A DNA stretch of 64,000 nt, taken from contig NZ_CP010836.1 in the NCBI RefSeq assembly GCF_000935025.1, positions 744,001 to 808,000 on the forward strand. The letters run 5' to 3'. A program made the translations under genes and the position numbers. The number at the start of each line of letters is the position of its first letter. Positions within the stretch are counted from its first letter, which is position 1. Source of the stretch: Sphingomonas hengshuiensis. GTDB taxonomy: Bacteria > Pseudomonadota > Alphaproteobacteria > Sphingomonadales > Sphingomonadaceae. Shown one piece after another: positions 46,359 through 54,907 of the stretch. The notes beneath the pieces were generated by a model. The model was not told where the DNA came from. It searched no databases and saw only the letters and a program-made list of their open reading frames with translations.

Positions 46359-49076
46359 TCAGATTCGCGCGGTAAGCGAGAAGCCGAACGTGCGCCCGAG
46401 GATTTCATACGTGTCGGGGAAGGTGTTGAACACGCCGCCGGTGGATACGTAGGGGGGGTCTTTGTCGAAGAGGTTGTAGATTCCTGCGGTCACCGCGATG
46501 CCGTCCGCGAGTTCATGCGAGGCGGACAGATCGAAGGTATTCTGCGCCGCGATGGTCTCGGTCGAGCCGGAGGCGCTCGATTTCACCTTGCCGATGCGCT
46601 GCCAGTCGAACTGAATCGTGCTGCGACCGAACGACAGGCCGACGCCCGCGGTGTGGCGATAGTCGGGCTGCACCAGCGTGGTGCCGTCGCTCGAGCAGGT
46701 GGCGCCGAACGTGCCCTTGCACTGGATCGGGGCGACGGTGGGGTTCGCCTGGATCGTGTAGGACGTAACGATGTTGCCCTGGTAGCTGAAGCGCACGCCC
46801 ATGCCGCCCAACCATTCCGGACGCGCGGTGTAGCTCGCCGAGATGTCGAGGCCGCGCTGCACGATGCTGCCGAGGTTCTGATTGTTGACATAGGCGTCCT
46901 TGAAGCTGCCGTCCGCGTTGCGCGTCACCAGCTGGCACAGCGGATTGCTGGCAGAAGGGTTGGTGATGTAGCAGCTCGTGATCGCCGCGATCGGCTGGAT
47001 CACGCCGACAGCGCCCTCGAGGTTCATCTCGTACCAGTCGAGCGTGACGTTCAGGCCCGGCAGGAAGGTCGGCGTCAACACCGCGCCCACGGTCTTGGTC
47101 TTGCCGGTTTCCGGCTGCAGGTCGGGGTTGCCGCCGTAATAATAGTTGCCGGTGAGGTAGCTGGCCGCGGTCGAATTGGCCGAACCCGCCGCCGGGGCGC
47201 CGAACCGCGCGCACTGCGCCGCATTGCCGGTACCCAGCACGCACGGGTCGCCGCCATAGCGGGGCTTGAGGCGGTCCACGGTCACCAGGCTGCTGAACGG
47301 CAGCGACGAGACGCCGCCGGCGAATTCGCCGAAATTGGGCGTGCGCAGCACGCGCTGGAAAGTGCCGCGCAGCCGCAGGTTACGGTCGACCTTCCAGTTC
47401 GCCTCCATCTTCCACGTTCCATGGGTGCCCCACAGATCATATTTGGACAGACGATAGGCGCCGCCCAGGTCCAGCTTCTGGATCAGCGGCAGGTCATGCA
47501 GTACGGGGACCAGGACTTCGCCGTAGAGCTCGGCCACGTCGAATTCGCCCTTGTAGGCGGCCTGCACGCCTTCCTTGTAGGTATTGCCGGTCAGCAGCGC
47601 GCTGTCCTGGCCGATGCTGGCGGTCTCGCGGCGATACTCGACACCGACCGCGAAGCCGATCGGGCCGGCGGGCAGCGAGAACAGTTCCTCTGACGTACCG
47701 CTGAGCGTGGCGGCAGTGACGAACTGGTCGCGCTTGCGGTGAAAGCTGGAGATGTCGCTGGTCAGGCCCTTGGTCAGGCCGGCGCTGGAGAAGATGTCGC
47801 CCATCGAGGCGAGCGTGGCGAAATTGTTGGCGCCCGTCGCGCTGGCGACGAGGCCGTCGCCGGTGATCCGGGTGCTCTCGTCCGAGCGGCCATATTGGGC
47901 GTAGACATTCCAGTTGATCGCGCCGGTAACGGCCCCCCGGAGGCCGGTCTGGACCTGGTAGGTGTCGCGTTCGGTGTGATACATGATGATTTCGTCGAGC
48001 GAGCGCGCCACGTTCACCTGGGCCGCACCGTTCACGAACGTCAGCTGGTTGCGAATGTCGTTGGTCAGATACGGATTGCTCGCGCTGACCGAGACGGTGC
48101 GGTTGAGTGCGACCGGCGTGGCGCCGACGGTGCCGGTCTCGGTGGTGCGCGAGTTGTTGAACATCGCGCGGCCATAGACCTCGATGGCGGGCGACAGCTC
48201 GTATTTGAACAGCGCGGCGGCGTTGATGCGCTTGAGGCCCGACACCAGCGGATAGCTGCTGCTGATGTTCGACGTGGCGGTCGGTGACGTGGTGAACGCC
48301 CCGCTGTCCGTGAATCCGAAGCTTTTGCCGCTCACCACGTCGGTATAGACGCCGCCGGTGCTCGGGATCGTCGATTTCGGCGTCGTCGCCCAGTCGCGCT
48401 GGCCGGCGCGGATCATGTCGCGCTGGGTATAGTCGAGCGCGACTACGATATGACCGCCGTCACGCAGCCCGGTGCCGACCATGACCGAACCGCCATATTG
48501 CGCGCCGCCATGCTCCGACAGGCGTGCCGCCGTGGAACCACGCACGCCCTCGAAATCGTCGTTGAGGATGAAGTTGACGACACCCGCGACCGCATCGGCG
48601 CCGTAAACGGCGGCCGCACCGCCGGTCAGCACGTCGACCCGCTTGATGAGCGAGGCGGGGATCGCGTTGACGTCGATCGAGTTGCGGAAGCCGAACGGGG
48701 TGCCGCGCGTGCCGTCGATCAGCACCAGCGTGCGGCTCTGGCCGAAATTGCGGAGTTCGAGCACCTGCGCGCCGAACGCGTCGCTGCCCTGCGAACCCTG
48801 GCGCACACCGCCGGAAAGCTGGGGAAGCTTGGTCGAGAAGTCCTCTACGGTCAGTGCCGCCTGCAGCTTGATCTGGTCTTCCGACGTGGAGGCGATCGGG
48901 CTGCTGGAGGTGTTGCCCGGAATCGTGATGCGGGTGCCGGTGACGACGATGTCGTCGCCCGTCGCAGTGGCGCCGTCATTCTCCGACGGCGGTGCCGACT
49001 GGGCAAACGCGGGCGCACTGGCGAGTGCGAATGCGAGCGCAGCCACGCCCACGGCATTCCTACTGAACTTAACCAT
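46359..49076 (-). CDS. TonB-dependent receptor of the amino-sugar cluster
   Basis: A 905-residue outer-membrane receptor. The signal peptide ends at APAFA|QS (residue ~25), and the TonB box is DDIVVTGTRITIPG. The plug has LVLIDGTRGTPFGFRNSIDVNAIPASLIKRVDVLTGGAAAVYGADAVAGVVNFIL in standard blocks, the subclass of large receptors for carbohydrate ligands. The barrel ends FGFSLTARI. A start at 49091 (MKGRP) is possible, but 49076 has GGGAAGG upstream and gives the better signal peptide. It is followed by the symporter after 109 bases, suggesting consecutive transport steps for cell-wall-derived amino sugars. Confidence 0.92.
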   Translation of the reverse strand: MVKFSRNAVGVAALAFALASAPAFAQSAPPSENDGATATGDDIVVTGTRITIPGNTSSSPIASTSEDQIKLQAALTVEDFSTKLPQLSGGVRQGSQGSDAFGAQVLELRNFGQSRTLVLIDGTRGTPFGFRNSIDVNAIPASLIKRVDVLTGGAAAVYGADAVAGVVNFILNDDFEGVRGSTAARLSEHGGAQYGGSVMVGTGLRDGGHIVVALDYTQRDMIRAGQRDWATTPKSTIPSTGGVYTDVVSGKSFGFTDSGAFTTSPTATSNISSSYPLVSGLKRINAAALFKYELSPAIEVYGRAMFNNSRTTETGTVGATPVALNRTVSVSASNPYLTNDIRNQLTFVNGAAQVNVARSLDEIIMYHTERDTYQVQTGLRGAVTGAINWNVYAQYGRSDESTRITGDGLVASATGANNFATLASMGDIFSSAGLTKGLTSDISSFHRKRDQFVTAATLSGTSEELFSLPAGPIGFAVGVEYRRETASIGQDSALLTGNTYKEGVQAAYKGEFDVAELYGEVLVPVLHDLPLIQKLDLGGAYRLSKYDLWGTHGTWKMEANWKVDRNLRLRGTFQRVLRTPNFGEFAGGVSSLPFSSLVTVDRLKPRYGGDPCVLGTGNAAQCARFGAPAAGSANSTAASYLTGNYYYGGNPDLQPETGKTKTVGAVLTPTFLPGLNVTLDWYEMNLEGAVGVIQPIAAITSCYITNPSASNPLCQLVTRNADGSFKDAYVNNQNLGSIVQRGLDISASYTARPEWLGGMGVRFSYQGNIVTSYTIQANPTVAPIQCKGTFGATCSSDGTTLVQPDYRHTAGVGLSFGRSTIQFDWQRIGKVKSSASGSTETIAAQNTFDLSASHELADGIAVTAGIYNLFDKDPPYVSTGGVFNTFPDTYEILGRTFGFSLTARI

Positions 49077-49205
49077 CGGCCTTCCCTTCATCTTCTTGGA
49101 CTTCCCTGAATCCAGCCGCCGTACGACTTACCTCAGCGCGACCCGAAGGATTCGGCGGCATCTTGCTGGACTGTCCATTCTGACCATAGCCGTCACAAAA
49201 TGTAA

Positions 49206-49215
49206 ATACCGGTAT
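49206..49215. promoter_or_regulatory. Candidate operator ATACCGGTAT upstream of the TonB receptor
   Basis: A perfect 10-base palindrome 130 bases before the receptor start, just past the anmK stop. TTGGT and ACCAA at 49220-49224 and 49234-49238 form a second dyad beside it. The half-site GGTAT recurs before NagB-II. NagR/DasR-type regulators bind dyads with TGGTNTA-like halves, so GntR control is plausible. Confidence 0.4.
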
Positions 49216-49216
49216 C

Positions 49217-50329
49217 TTATTGGTCTTGTAACAACCAAGAACCGTTGCGCGGGCGCCACAGCGTCCCGCCGGTCAGGGGCTGCGGCACGCCCGTAGTGCC
49301 GGGATAGGTCAGCGGCAGCCCCCGTAGCGACCGCGCGGCGAGGAAGGCCATCGCCTCGGCCTCGACGAAGTCGCTCCGCAGGCCGAAGTCATCGGCGCTC
49401 CGGCATTCGCCCAGCCGATCGCGCAGCGCCTGCATCAGCACCGGGTTGTGACATCCGCCGCCACATATCACCCAGAGCCGGGGCGCCTCCGGCAGGCCCG
49501 CCGCCGCCAGCGCCACCGAATCCGCCGTGAACGCCGTCAGCGTGGCCGCGGCATCCTCCAGCGAGCAGGCGTCGGCCCAATCCAGCGGAAAATCGTAGCG
49601 ATCCAGCGAGCGCGGGCCTTCTCCGCGGAAATGCGCATGCGAAAGCAGGTGCGCCAGCACCGCCGCGTCCGCGCGGCCCGCCGCCGCGAAGCGCCCGCCA
49701 TCGTCGTAGCGGCCAGCCCCGCGCGACTGCACGACCTGGTCGATCAGTCCATTTGCGGGGCCGGTATCGAAGGCGATCAGCGCGCCATCCGAGCCGATGA
49801 AGGTCAGGTTCGCGACCCCGCCAAGGTTCAGGAACGCCACTGGAGCGCCCAACCCCAGTTTCGACGCGAGGGCCGCGTGATAGGCGGGAACCAGCGGTGC
49901 GCCCTGGCCACCCGCCGCCAGATCGTCCTGCCGCATGCCGGCGACGACCGCGATGCCCAGCGCATCCGCGAGCGCCTGCGCATCGCCGACCTGCACCGAC
50001 AGTCGCTGTTCGGGCCGATGCAACACCGTCTGTCCATGGAAGCCGATAAGTTCCGGTCGCCGCCCGGCCTGGGCGATGACCGCTTCCGCCGCGCGGAGGT
50101 GCGCGGCGTGGACCACTGCTTCGACGGCGCCGAACGATGGACGCGCCGGACCGCGCCCGTTCCAGGCCAGGGCGGCGTCGACGCCGGCCTCGATCACCGC
50201 GCGCTCCGAATCGGTGAAGGGCGACAGGAAGCTCGGGCCGAATGCCTCGATCCGCGCGCCGTCCGTCTCGACGAGCGCCGCGTCGACGCCGTCCAGCGAC
50301 GTCCCGCTCATATATCCAAGCACCAGCAT
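49217..50329 (-). CDS. anmK: Anhydro-N-acetylmuramic acid kinase
   Basis: A 370-residue kinase that opens the 1,6-anhydro ring of anhydro-MurNAc and phosphorylates it to MurNAc-6-P, the entry to peptidoglycan recycling. The N-terminal ATP loop is LGYMSGTSLDGVDAAL, IGFHGQTVLHRPE follows, and DTGPANGLIDQ plus VICGGGCHNPVLMQAL are the ASKHA-fold signatures. The start at 50329 is chosen because GGAGG lies eight bases upstream and the length is that of the family; the frame is open to 50446. It is divergent from the NagB-II gene over 146 bases. Confidence 0.95.
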   Translation of the reverse strand: MLVLGYMSGTSLDGVDAALVETDGARIEAFGPSFLSPFTDSERAVIEAGVDAALAWNGRGPARPSFGAVEAVVHAAHLRAAEAVIAQAGRRPELIGFHGQTVLHRPEQRLSVQVGDAQALADALGIAVVAGMRQDDLAAGGQGAPLVPAYHAALASKLGLGAPVAFLNLGGVANLTFIGSDGALIAFDTGPANGLIDQVVQSRGAGRYDDGGRFAAAGRADAAVLAHLLSHAHFRGEGPRSLDRYDFPLDWADACSLEDAAATLTAFTADSVALAAAGLPEAPRLWVICGGGCHNPVLMQALRDRLGECRSADDFGLRSDFVEAEAMAFLAARSLRGLPLTYPGTTGVPQPLTGGTLWRPRNGSWLLQDQ

Positions 50330-50420
50330 CCGAACCGCCTCCGCCGAGAGGATGCCGAGTTGAGGGCGTGGCATCCTGAATTGAACGCGGCGACGGGTAT
50401 CACCGGCGCGTGGTTTTACA

Positions 50421-50464
50421 ATACCAATGTAATGCCTATTGTGCAAAAGCTGGCGGATTGGTAT
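50421..50464. promoter_or_regulatory. Inverted ATACCAAT / ATTGGTAT half-sites in the anmK-nagB intergenic region
   Basis: ATACCAAT at 50421-50428 and its complement ATTGGTAT at 50457-50464 flank a 28-base spacer in the divergent promoter region. Each carries the GGTAT/ATACC half-site also seen at 49206-49215. They could be one long dyad or two separate operators of the GntR regulator. Confidence 0.42.
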
Positions 50465-50475
50465 CGGTGTCCATC

Positions 50476-51531
50476 ATGACATCCACATTATGCAAGGGCG
50501 CCACACAGATGGCGCAGGAGGCGCGCGAGGCGCCTGCGCGCGCGGCTGAACAGCTCCGGCGCAATGCCGGCCTGATGCGCGAGGTGGGGCGCCGCATGCG
50601 CGCGCTGTCGCCGCCGTTCGCCGCCACCCTCGCACGCGGCAGTTCGGACCAGGCCGCGGCTTTCGCCAAGTTCCTGTTCGAAATGCACGCGGGCATCCCC
50701 ACGCTCAGCCACGCGCCTTCGGTCGGATCGCTGTATCACGCCACCTCGCCGCGATTTGACGGCGTGCCGATGATCGCGATCTCGCAGTCCGGCCGCAGCC
50801 CGGACCTCATCGCCGCCGCCGAGGATGCGAAGGGGAAGGGCGCGGTAGTGATCGCGCTGGTCAACGACACCGCCTCGCCATTGGCCGAGCTGGCCGAGAT
50901 CGTCATCCCCGTCCATGCCGGCCCGGAAACCAGCGTAGCGGCGACCAAGAGCTTTGTGTGCACCCTCGTCGCACTGACTCATCTGGTCGCCGAATGGAGC
51001 CAGGACGCCGGACTGCTCGCCGCGCTGGAGCGCACCGGCGCGGTGCTCGAAGCGGCGGCGCAGGCCGATTGGACCGGCGCGGTGCCGCTGCTGCGCGACG
51101 CGAGCCACATGCTCGTGCTCGGGCGGGGCCCGACATTGCCGATCGCGGGCGAGGCTGCGCTCAAGCTCAAGGAAACCTCCAGCCTTCACGCCGAAGCCTT
51201 TTCCAGCGCCGAGGTCGCGCATGGGCCGATGACGCTGGTGGGGCACGGGGACCCGGTGCTGGTACTCGCTCCGCTTGACGCGGCCCGCACCGGCCTGCGC
51301 GAACGACTTGAGGACTTTGCCGCGCGCGGCGCGCAGGTGATCGGCGCCGGGCTGCCCGAGGACCTGGCGCCCGCCGCGATGGTGCTTCCCTTCGACGCCT
51401 CGGTGCACCCGGTGCTGGGCGCGATCGCCCAGATCCAGAGCTTCTACGCGCTGGCCGAGGCGCTCTCGCTGGCGCGCGGGCGCGATCCGGATAGCCCGCC
51501 GCACCTCAACAAGGTAACGCGTACATTATGA
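50476..51531 (+). CDS. nagB-II: Glucosamine-6-phosphate deaminase, SIS type (NagB-II)
   Basis: A 351-residue protein with two SIS domains, related to the isomerase half of GlmS but without the glutaminase half. It converts GlcN-6-P to fructose-6-P and ammonia. Motifs are FAATLARGSSDQAAAFAKF, MIAISQSGRSPDLIAA, VAATKSFVCTL, and the second-domain MLVLGRGPTLPIAGEAALKLKETSSLHAEAFSSAEVAHGP in overlapping blocks. The start was set at 50476 (MTSTLCKG); 50509 (MAQEARE) is also possible. No hexose-type NagB is in the cluster, so this is the deaminase for the pathway. It overlaps nagA as ATGA. Confidence 0.9.
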   Translation: MTSTLCKGATQMAQEAREAPARAAEQLRRNAGLMREVGRRMRALSPPFAATLARGSSDQAAAFAKFLFEMHAGIPTLSHAPSVGSLYHATSPRFDGVPMIAISQSGRSPDLIAAAEDAKGKGAVVIALVNDTASPLAELAEIVIPVHAGPETSVAATKSFVCTLVALTHLVAEWSQDAGLLAALERTGAVLEAAAQADWTGAVPLLRDASHMLVLGRGPTLPIAGEAALKLKETSSLHAEAFSSAEVAHGPMTLVGHGDPVLVLAPLDAARTGLRERLEDFAARGAQVIGAGLPEDLAPAAMVLPFDASVHPVLGAIAQIQSFYALAEALSLARGRDPDSPPHLNKVTRTL

Positions 51532-52694
51532 TGTCCAGCCCTTGCGGACTGACCGCCCTCACCGGCGCCAGCATCGTCTTCGCGAACGAAGTGGCCCATG
51601 ACAGGGCGCTGGTGCTGGACGGCGCGCGCATCGTGGGCACCGCCGCGCCAGGCGAGCTGCCCGAGGGCTGCACGGTGCGCGACCTCGTCGGCGGCTGGTT
51701 GCTGCCGGGCTTCATCGACACACAGGTAAACGGCGGCGGCGACGTGCTGTTCAACGACATGCCGAATGTCGAGGGCATCCGCGCGATTGCCGAGGCGCAC
51801 CGTCGCTATGGCACCACCGGCCTGTTGCCCACCCTCATCAGCGATTATGCCCCCGTGGTCGAGGCCGCCATCGCGGCAGGCGAGGCGGCGCTGACGGAGG
51901 GCGTGCCCGGCGTGCTGGGCATTCATATCGAGGGACCGCACCTCAATCCCGTCAAGAAGGGCATCCACGACGCGGGTCGCTTCAGCACCCTCGACGCGAA
52001 GATGATCGCCACGCTGGCGGCGCCGACAAAGGGCCGCCGCATCGTCACCCTCGCTCCCGAACTGGCGCCCCAGGGCGCTGTGCGTGCGATGGCCGAGGCG
52101 GGGGTTCTGGTCTGCGCTGGCCATTCGCTGGCCGATTACGACCAGACCCGCGAGGCGCTGGCCGAGGGGCTTTGCGGTTTCACGCACCTGTTCAACGCGA
52201 TGACGCCGTTGCAGAGCCGCGAGCCCGGCATGGTCGGCGCCGCGCTGGAGGATCGCGCCAGCCTCTTCGGGCTGATCGTGGACGGGCTGCACGTGCATCC
52301 CGCGACGCTGCGCGTGGCGCTCCTGGCGCGCGGAATCGAGGGCGCGATGCTGGTGACCGATGCGATGCCCCCGGTCGGCGGGCACCGCGACCGCTTCACC
52401 CTGATGGGGCAGGAGATTGTCGTCGCCAACGGCACCTGTCGCGGGCCGGACGGCACGCTTGCCGGGTCGGCGCTGACGATGGCCCAGGCCCTGCGCAACG
52501 CGATGGACATGCTGGGCCTCGATATCGTCGCGGCATCGCGCATGGCGAGCGGCAACCCCGCGCGCTTCCTGCGGCTGGAGCAGGAAACCGGCTCGATCGC
52601 GCCCGGTTTGCGCGCCGACCTCGTCCATCTCGACGCGGCGTATCACGTCACCGCCACCTGGATCGGCGGCGACCACGCGGAGCACCGCGAATGA
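51528..52694 (+). CDS. nagA: N-acetylglucosamine-6-phosphate deacetylase
   Basis: A 388-residue amidohydrolase-superfamily enzyme that removes acetate from GlcNAc-6-P. Metal and catalytic motifs are LLPGFIDTQVNGGGDVLF, GIHIEGPHLNPVKKG (metal Glu), LVCAGHSLADYD, GFTHLFNAMTPL and the catalytic Asp in MLVTDAMPPVGG. The QVNGGG in place of the HxH of other amidohydrolases is normal for the one-metal NagA type. It is coupled to both NagB-II and the GH84-like gene by ATGA overlaps, giving the order deaminase, deacetylase, hexosaminidase. Confidence 0.95.
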   Translation: MMSSPCGLTALTGASIVFANEVAHDRALVLDGARIVGTAAPGELPEGCTVRDLVGGWLLPGFIDTQVNGGGDVLFNDMPNVEGIRAIAEAHRRYGTTGLLPTLISDYAPVVEAAIAAGEAALTEGVPGVLGIHIEGPHLNPVKKGIHDAGRFSTLDAKMIATLAAPTKGRRIVTLAPELAPQGAVRAMAEAGVLVCAGHSLADYDQTREALAEGLCGFTHLFNAMTPLQSREPGMVGAALEDRASLFGLIVDGLHVHPATLRVALLARGIEGAMLVTDAMPPVGGHRDRFTLMGQEIVVANGTCRGPDGTLAGSALTMAQALRNAMDMLGLDIVAASRMASGNPARFLRLEQETGSIAPGLRADLVHLDAAYHVTATWIGGDHAEHRE

Positions 52695-53767
52695 CGCCCG
52701 AACGACTCCCCGAACTGGGCCTTGTCGAAGGCCGTTTCGGGCGCATCTGGGACGAGGCGGAGCGCGGCTATGTCGTGAAGACGCTCGCCAGAGCGGGCTA
52801 TGGGTTCTACCATTATGGCCCCAAGGCGGACCGCGCGCTGCGGCGGGAATGGCGCACCGCGCACACGCTGCAGCAGAGTGAGATGCTGGCGCGCCTCTCC
52901 GCAGAGGTTCGGGCCAGCGGCATGCGTTTCGGCATCGCGCTGACCCCTGTGGGATCGACGCACCCCTTTGACGATGCCGCCCGCGCCGACCTTGCCCGCC
53001 GTGTGGCGGACCTCGACGCGATCGGGATCGACGATCTGTGCGTGCTGTTCGACGATCTTCGCGGCGATATGCCCGAACTCGCCGCACGGCAGGCCGATGT
53101 GGTGAATTTCTGTGCGCAGGCGACGCGGGCGACGCGGGTCTATGCGTGCCCGACCTATTATTCCGACGACCCGGTGCTCGATCTCGTCTTCGCGCAGCGT
53201 CCGGCGGCGTATCTGGGCGAGCTGGGGCGGCGGCTGGATGGCCAGGTGCAGGTCTATTGGACCGGCGAGGAAGTCTGTTCGAAGGCGATCGACGCCGCGC
53301 ATCTCGAACGCGTCGCCGGCGAACTCGGGCGCCGGGTGTGCCTGTGGGATAACTGGCCGGTAAACGACGGCGCGCGCATGTCGCGCTTCCTGCACCTCCG
53401 CGCGTTTACCGGACGCAGCGCCAGGGCGGCGCAGCATCTCACCGGCCATGCGGTGAACCCCGCGATCCAGGCGCATCTGGGCTGTATCCCTGCGCTGACG
53501 CTGCCGATGGTCTATCGGTTGGGGGACGGCTATGCCTATGGCGCGGCTTTCGCCGAGGCGGCACGGACGGTGCTCGGCTCGGAATTCGCGACGGCGCTGC
53601 AGCAGGATATCGCCGCATTTCAGGACGTGGGACTGGACCGCCTTGGCGTCCGGGCCGACCGGCTGCGAAGCCGCTACGCCCCGATCGACCACCCCGCGGC
53701 GCGCGAGATCCTGCGCTGGCTGGATGGCGACGACCTGATGACCGACGACGAGGTGCAGACGCAGTGA
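52691..53767 (+). CDS. GH84-like beta-N-acetylglucosaminidase, cytoplasmic
   Basis: A 358-residue protein resembling the catalytic barrel of GH84 hyaluronidase/O-GlcNAcase enzymes: LGLVEGRFGRIWDEAERGYV at the N-terminus is the family's substrate-binding start (EGFYG-like position), and D121-D122 in CVLFDDLRGD is the catalytic aspartate pair for substrate-assisted hydrolysis. ACPTYYSDD, YWTGEEVCSKAI and LWDNWPVNDG are further GH84 blocks. It has no signal peptide and none of the usual accessory domains. Position among recycling genes suggests it releases GlcNAc from GlcNAc-anhydro-MurNAc or chitobiose in the cytoplasm, a task usually done by GH3 NagZ, which is absent here. Confidence 0.85.
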   Translation: MTPERLPELGLVEGRFGRIWDEAERGYVVKTLARAGYGFYHYGPKADRALRREWRTAHTLQQSEMLARLSAEVRASGMRFGIALTPVGSTHPFDDAARADLARRVADLDAIGIDDLCVLFDDLRGDMPELAARQADVVNFCAQATRATRVYACPTYYSDDPVLDLVFAQRPAAYLGELGRRLDGQVQVYWTGEEVCSKAIDAAHLERVAGELGRRVCLWDNWPVNDGARMSRFLHLRAFTGRSARAAQHLTGHAVNPAIQAHLGCIPALTLPMVYRLGDGYAYGAAFAEAARTVLGSEFATALQQDIAAFQDVGLDRLGVRADRLRSRYAPIDHPAAREILRWLDGDDLMTDDEVQTQ

Positions 53768-53849
53768 CGGCGCTTCCTGCCGCCTTGCGCGCCATGCTGC
53801 CCGATCACCGCGCCGGCGCTCGCTACCGGACGCGCGGGAGAACCCCCGC

Positions 53850-54719
53850 ATGACCTACTATCTCGGCATCGACGCAGGCGGCAGCAACTGCCGCGCGCGG
53901 CTCATCAATGCGGCGGGCGAGGTTATCGGCGAGGGGCGGTCCGGCACCGCCAATGCCCGCATCGGCATCGAGGCGCTGTACGAGACGCTGAAGGAGACCG
54001 CTGACCAGGCAGTGGCGCAGGCGGGCCTGAGCGTGGCGCAGCGCGCGACCATCCGCGCCGGCATGGGCATTGCCGGGATCACCCGCCCCGGCGTGTGCGA
54101 GGCGCTGGCGGATCTCGACTTCGGCTTCGCCGGCGCGAACTACGCCACAGACGCCCAGATCGCGAACCTCGGCGCGCACGGGGGGCAGGACGGCGCGATC
54201 CTCATCATCGGCACCGGCAGCGCCGCGCAGTTGCGCGTGGACGGCCGCGACTTCGCCATCGGCGGCTATGGCTTCCCGATCTCCGACGAGGGCAGCGGCG
54301 CGGCGCTCGGGCTGTCGGCGATGCGCCACGCGCTGCGGGCACTTGACGGCCGCAGCCACAACAGCCCGCTCAGTGCCGCCGTCACCGAGCGCTTCGGCCA
54401 CGATACCGCGCAGGTCATCGCCTGGATGGACCAGGCGACCCCGCGCGACTACGGGACGTTCGCGCCACTCGTGATGCGCTATGCCGAGTCAGGCGACGCC
54501 ATTGCGCGCTCGATCGTCGAGAACGCCGCCGAGCATATCGAGCGCTTCATCGAGACGATCTTCGAGCGCGGCGCGGCCCGCTGTGCGCTCGTCGGCGGCC
54601 TTGCGCCGCGCATGCGCCCGTGGCTGCGCAACCGCACGGTGGAACGGCTGAGCGAGGCGATGGGCGATTCGCTCGAAGGCGCGATCAGGCTGGCCGGCCA
54701 CGTGCCCCACGACGTCTGA
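53850..54719 (+). CDS. BadF/BadG-family N-acetylglucosamine kinase
   Basis: A 289-residue ASKHA-fold kinase of the BadF/BadG/BcrA/BcrD family, the group that includes eukaryotic GlcNAc kinase and bacterial glucosamine kinases. YLGIDAGGSNCRARLI is the phosphate-1 loop, AGMGIAGI and ILIIGTGSAAQLRVDG the phosphate-2 region, and GGYGFPISDEGSGAALGL the sugar-contacting segment. CALVGGLAPRM closes the adenosine site. It would phosphorylate free GlcNAc released by the hexosaminidase before NagA acts. GGGAG lies seven bases before the ATG; 82 bases without a gene separate it from the GH84 gene. Confidence 0.9.
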   Translation: MTYYLGIDAGGSNCRARLINAAGEVIGEGRSGTANARIGIEALYETLKETADQAVAQAGLSVAQRATIRAGMGIAGITRPGVCEALADLDFGFAGANYATDAQIANLGAHGGQDGAILIIGTGSAAQLRVDGRDFAIGGYGFPISDEGSGAALGLSAMRHALRALDGRSHNSPLSAAVTERFGHDTAQVIAWMDQATPRDYGTFAPLVMRYAESGDAIARSIVENAAEHIERFIETIFERGAARCALVGGLAPRMRPWLRNRTVERLSEAMGDSLEGAIRLAGHVPHDV

Positions 54720-54792
54720 AAACACCTGCGGCGTCCTGAACGGTGCGCGGCGTGGACGGCACGGACTCGGCATCTGCCCGACGGAGATATAT

Positions 54793-54805
54793 TGCTAATA
54801 TAGCA
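54793..54805. promoter_or_regulatory. Palindrome TGCTA-ATA-TAGCA upstream of the esterase gene
   Basis: The gene-free stretch 54720-54907 is AT-rich in its middle. It contains this 13-base palindrome and a related ATTGCTATAAAATG at 54866-54879, likely promoter elements for the esterase gene. The same half-site occurs, in the opposite order, before the aldolase operon (60038-60051), suggesting one shared regulator, possibly the IclR protein. Confidence 0.38.
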
Positions 54806-54907
54806 GTATATAGAGCCTAAATAATCACAGAATGCGCAAATTCGGCCTGTATCGCGGGAGTTTCATTGCTATAAAATGCACATAATGGGTGCAAGGGGAG
54901 AGGTGTA

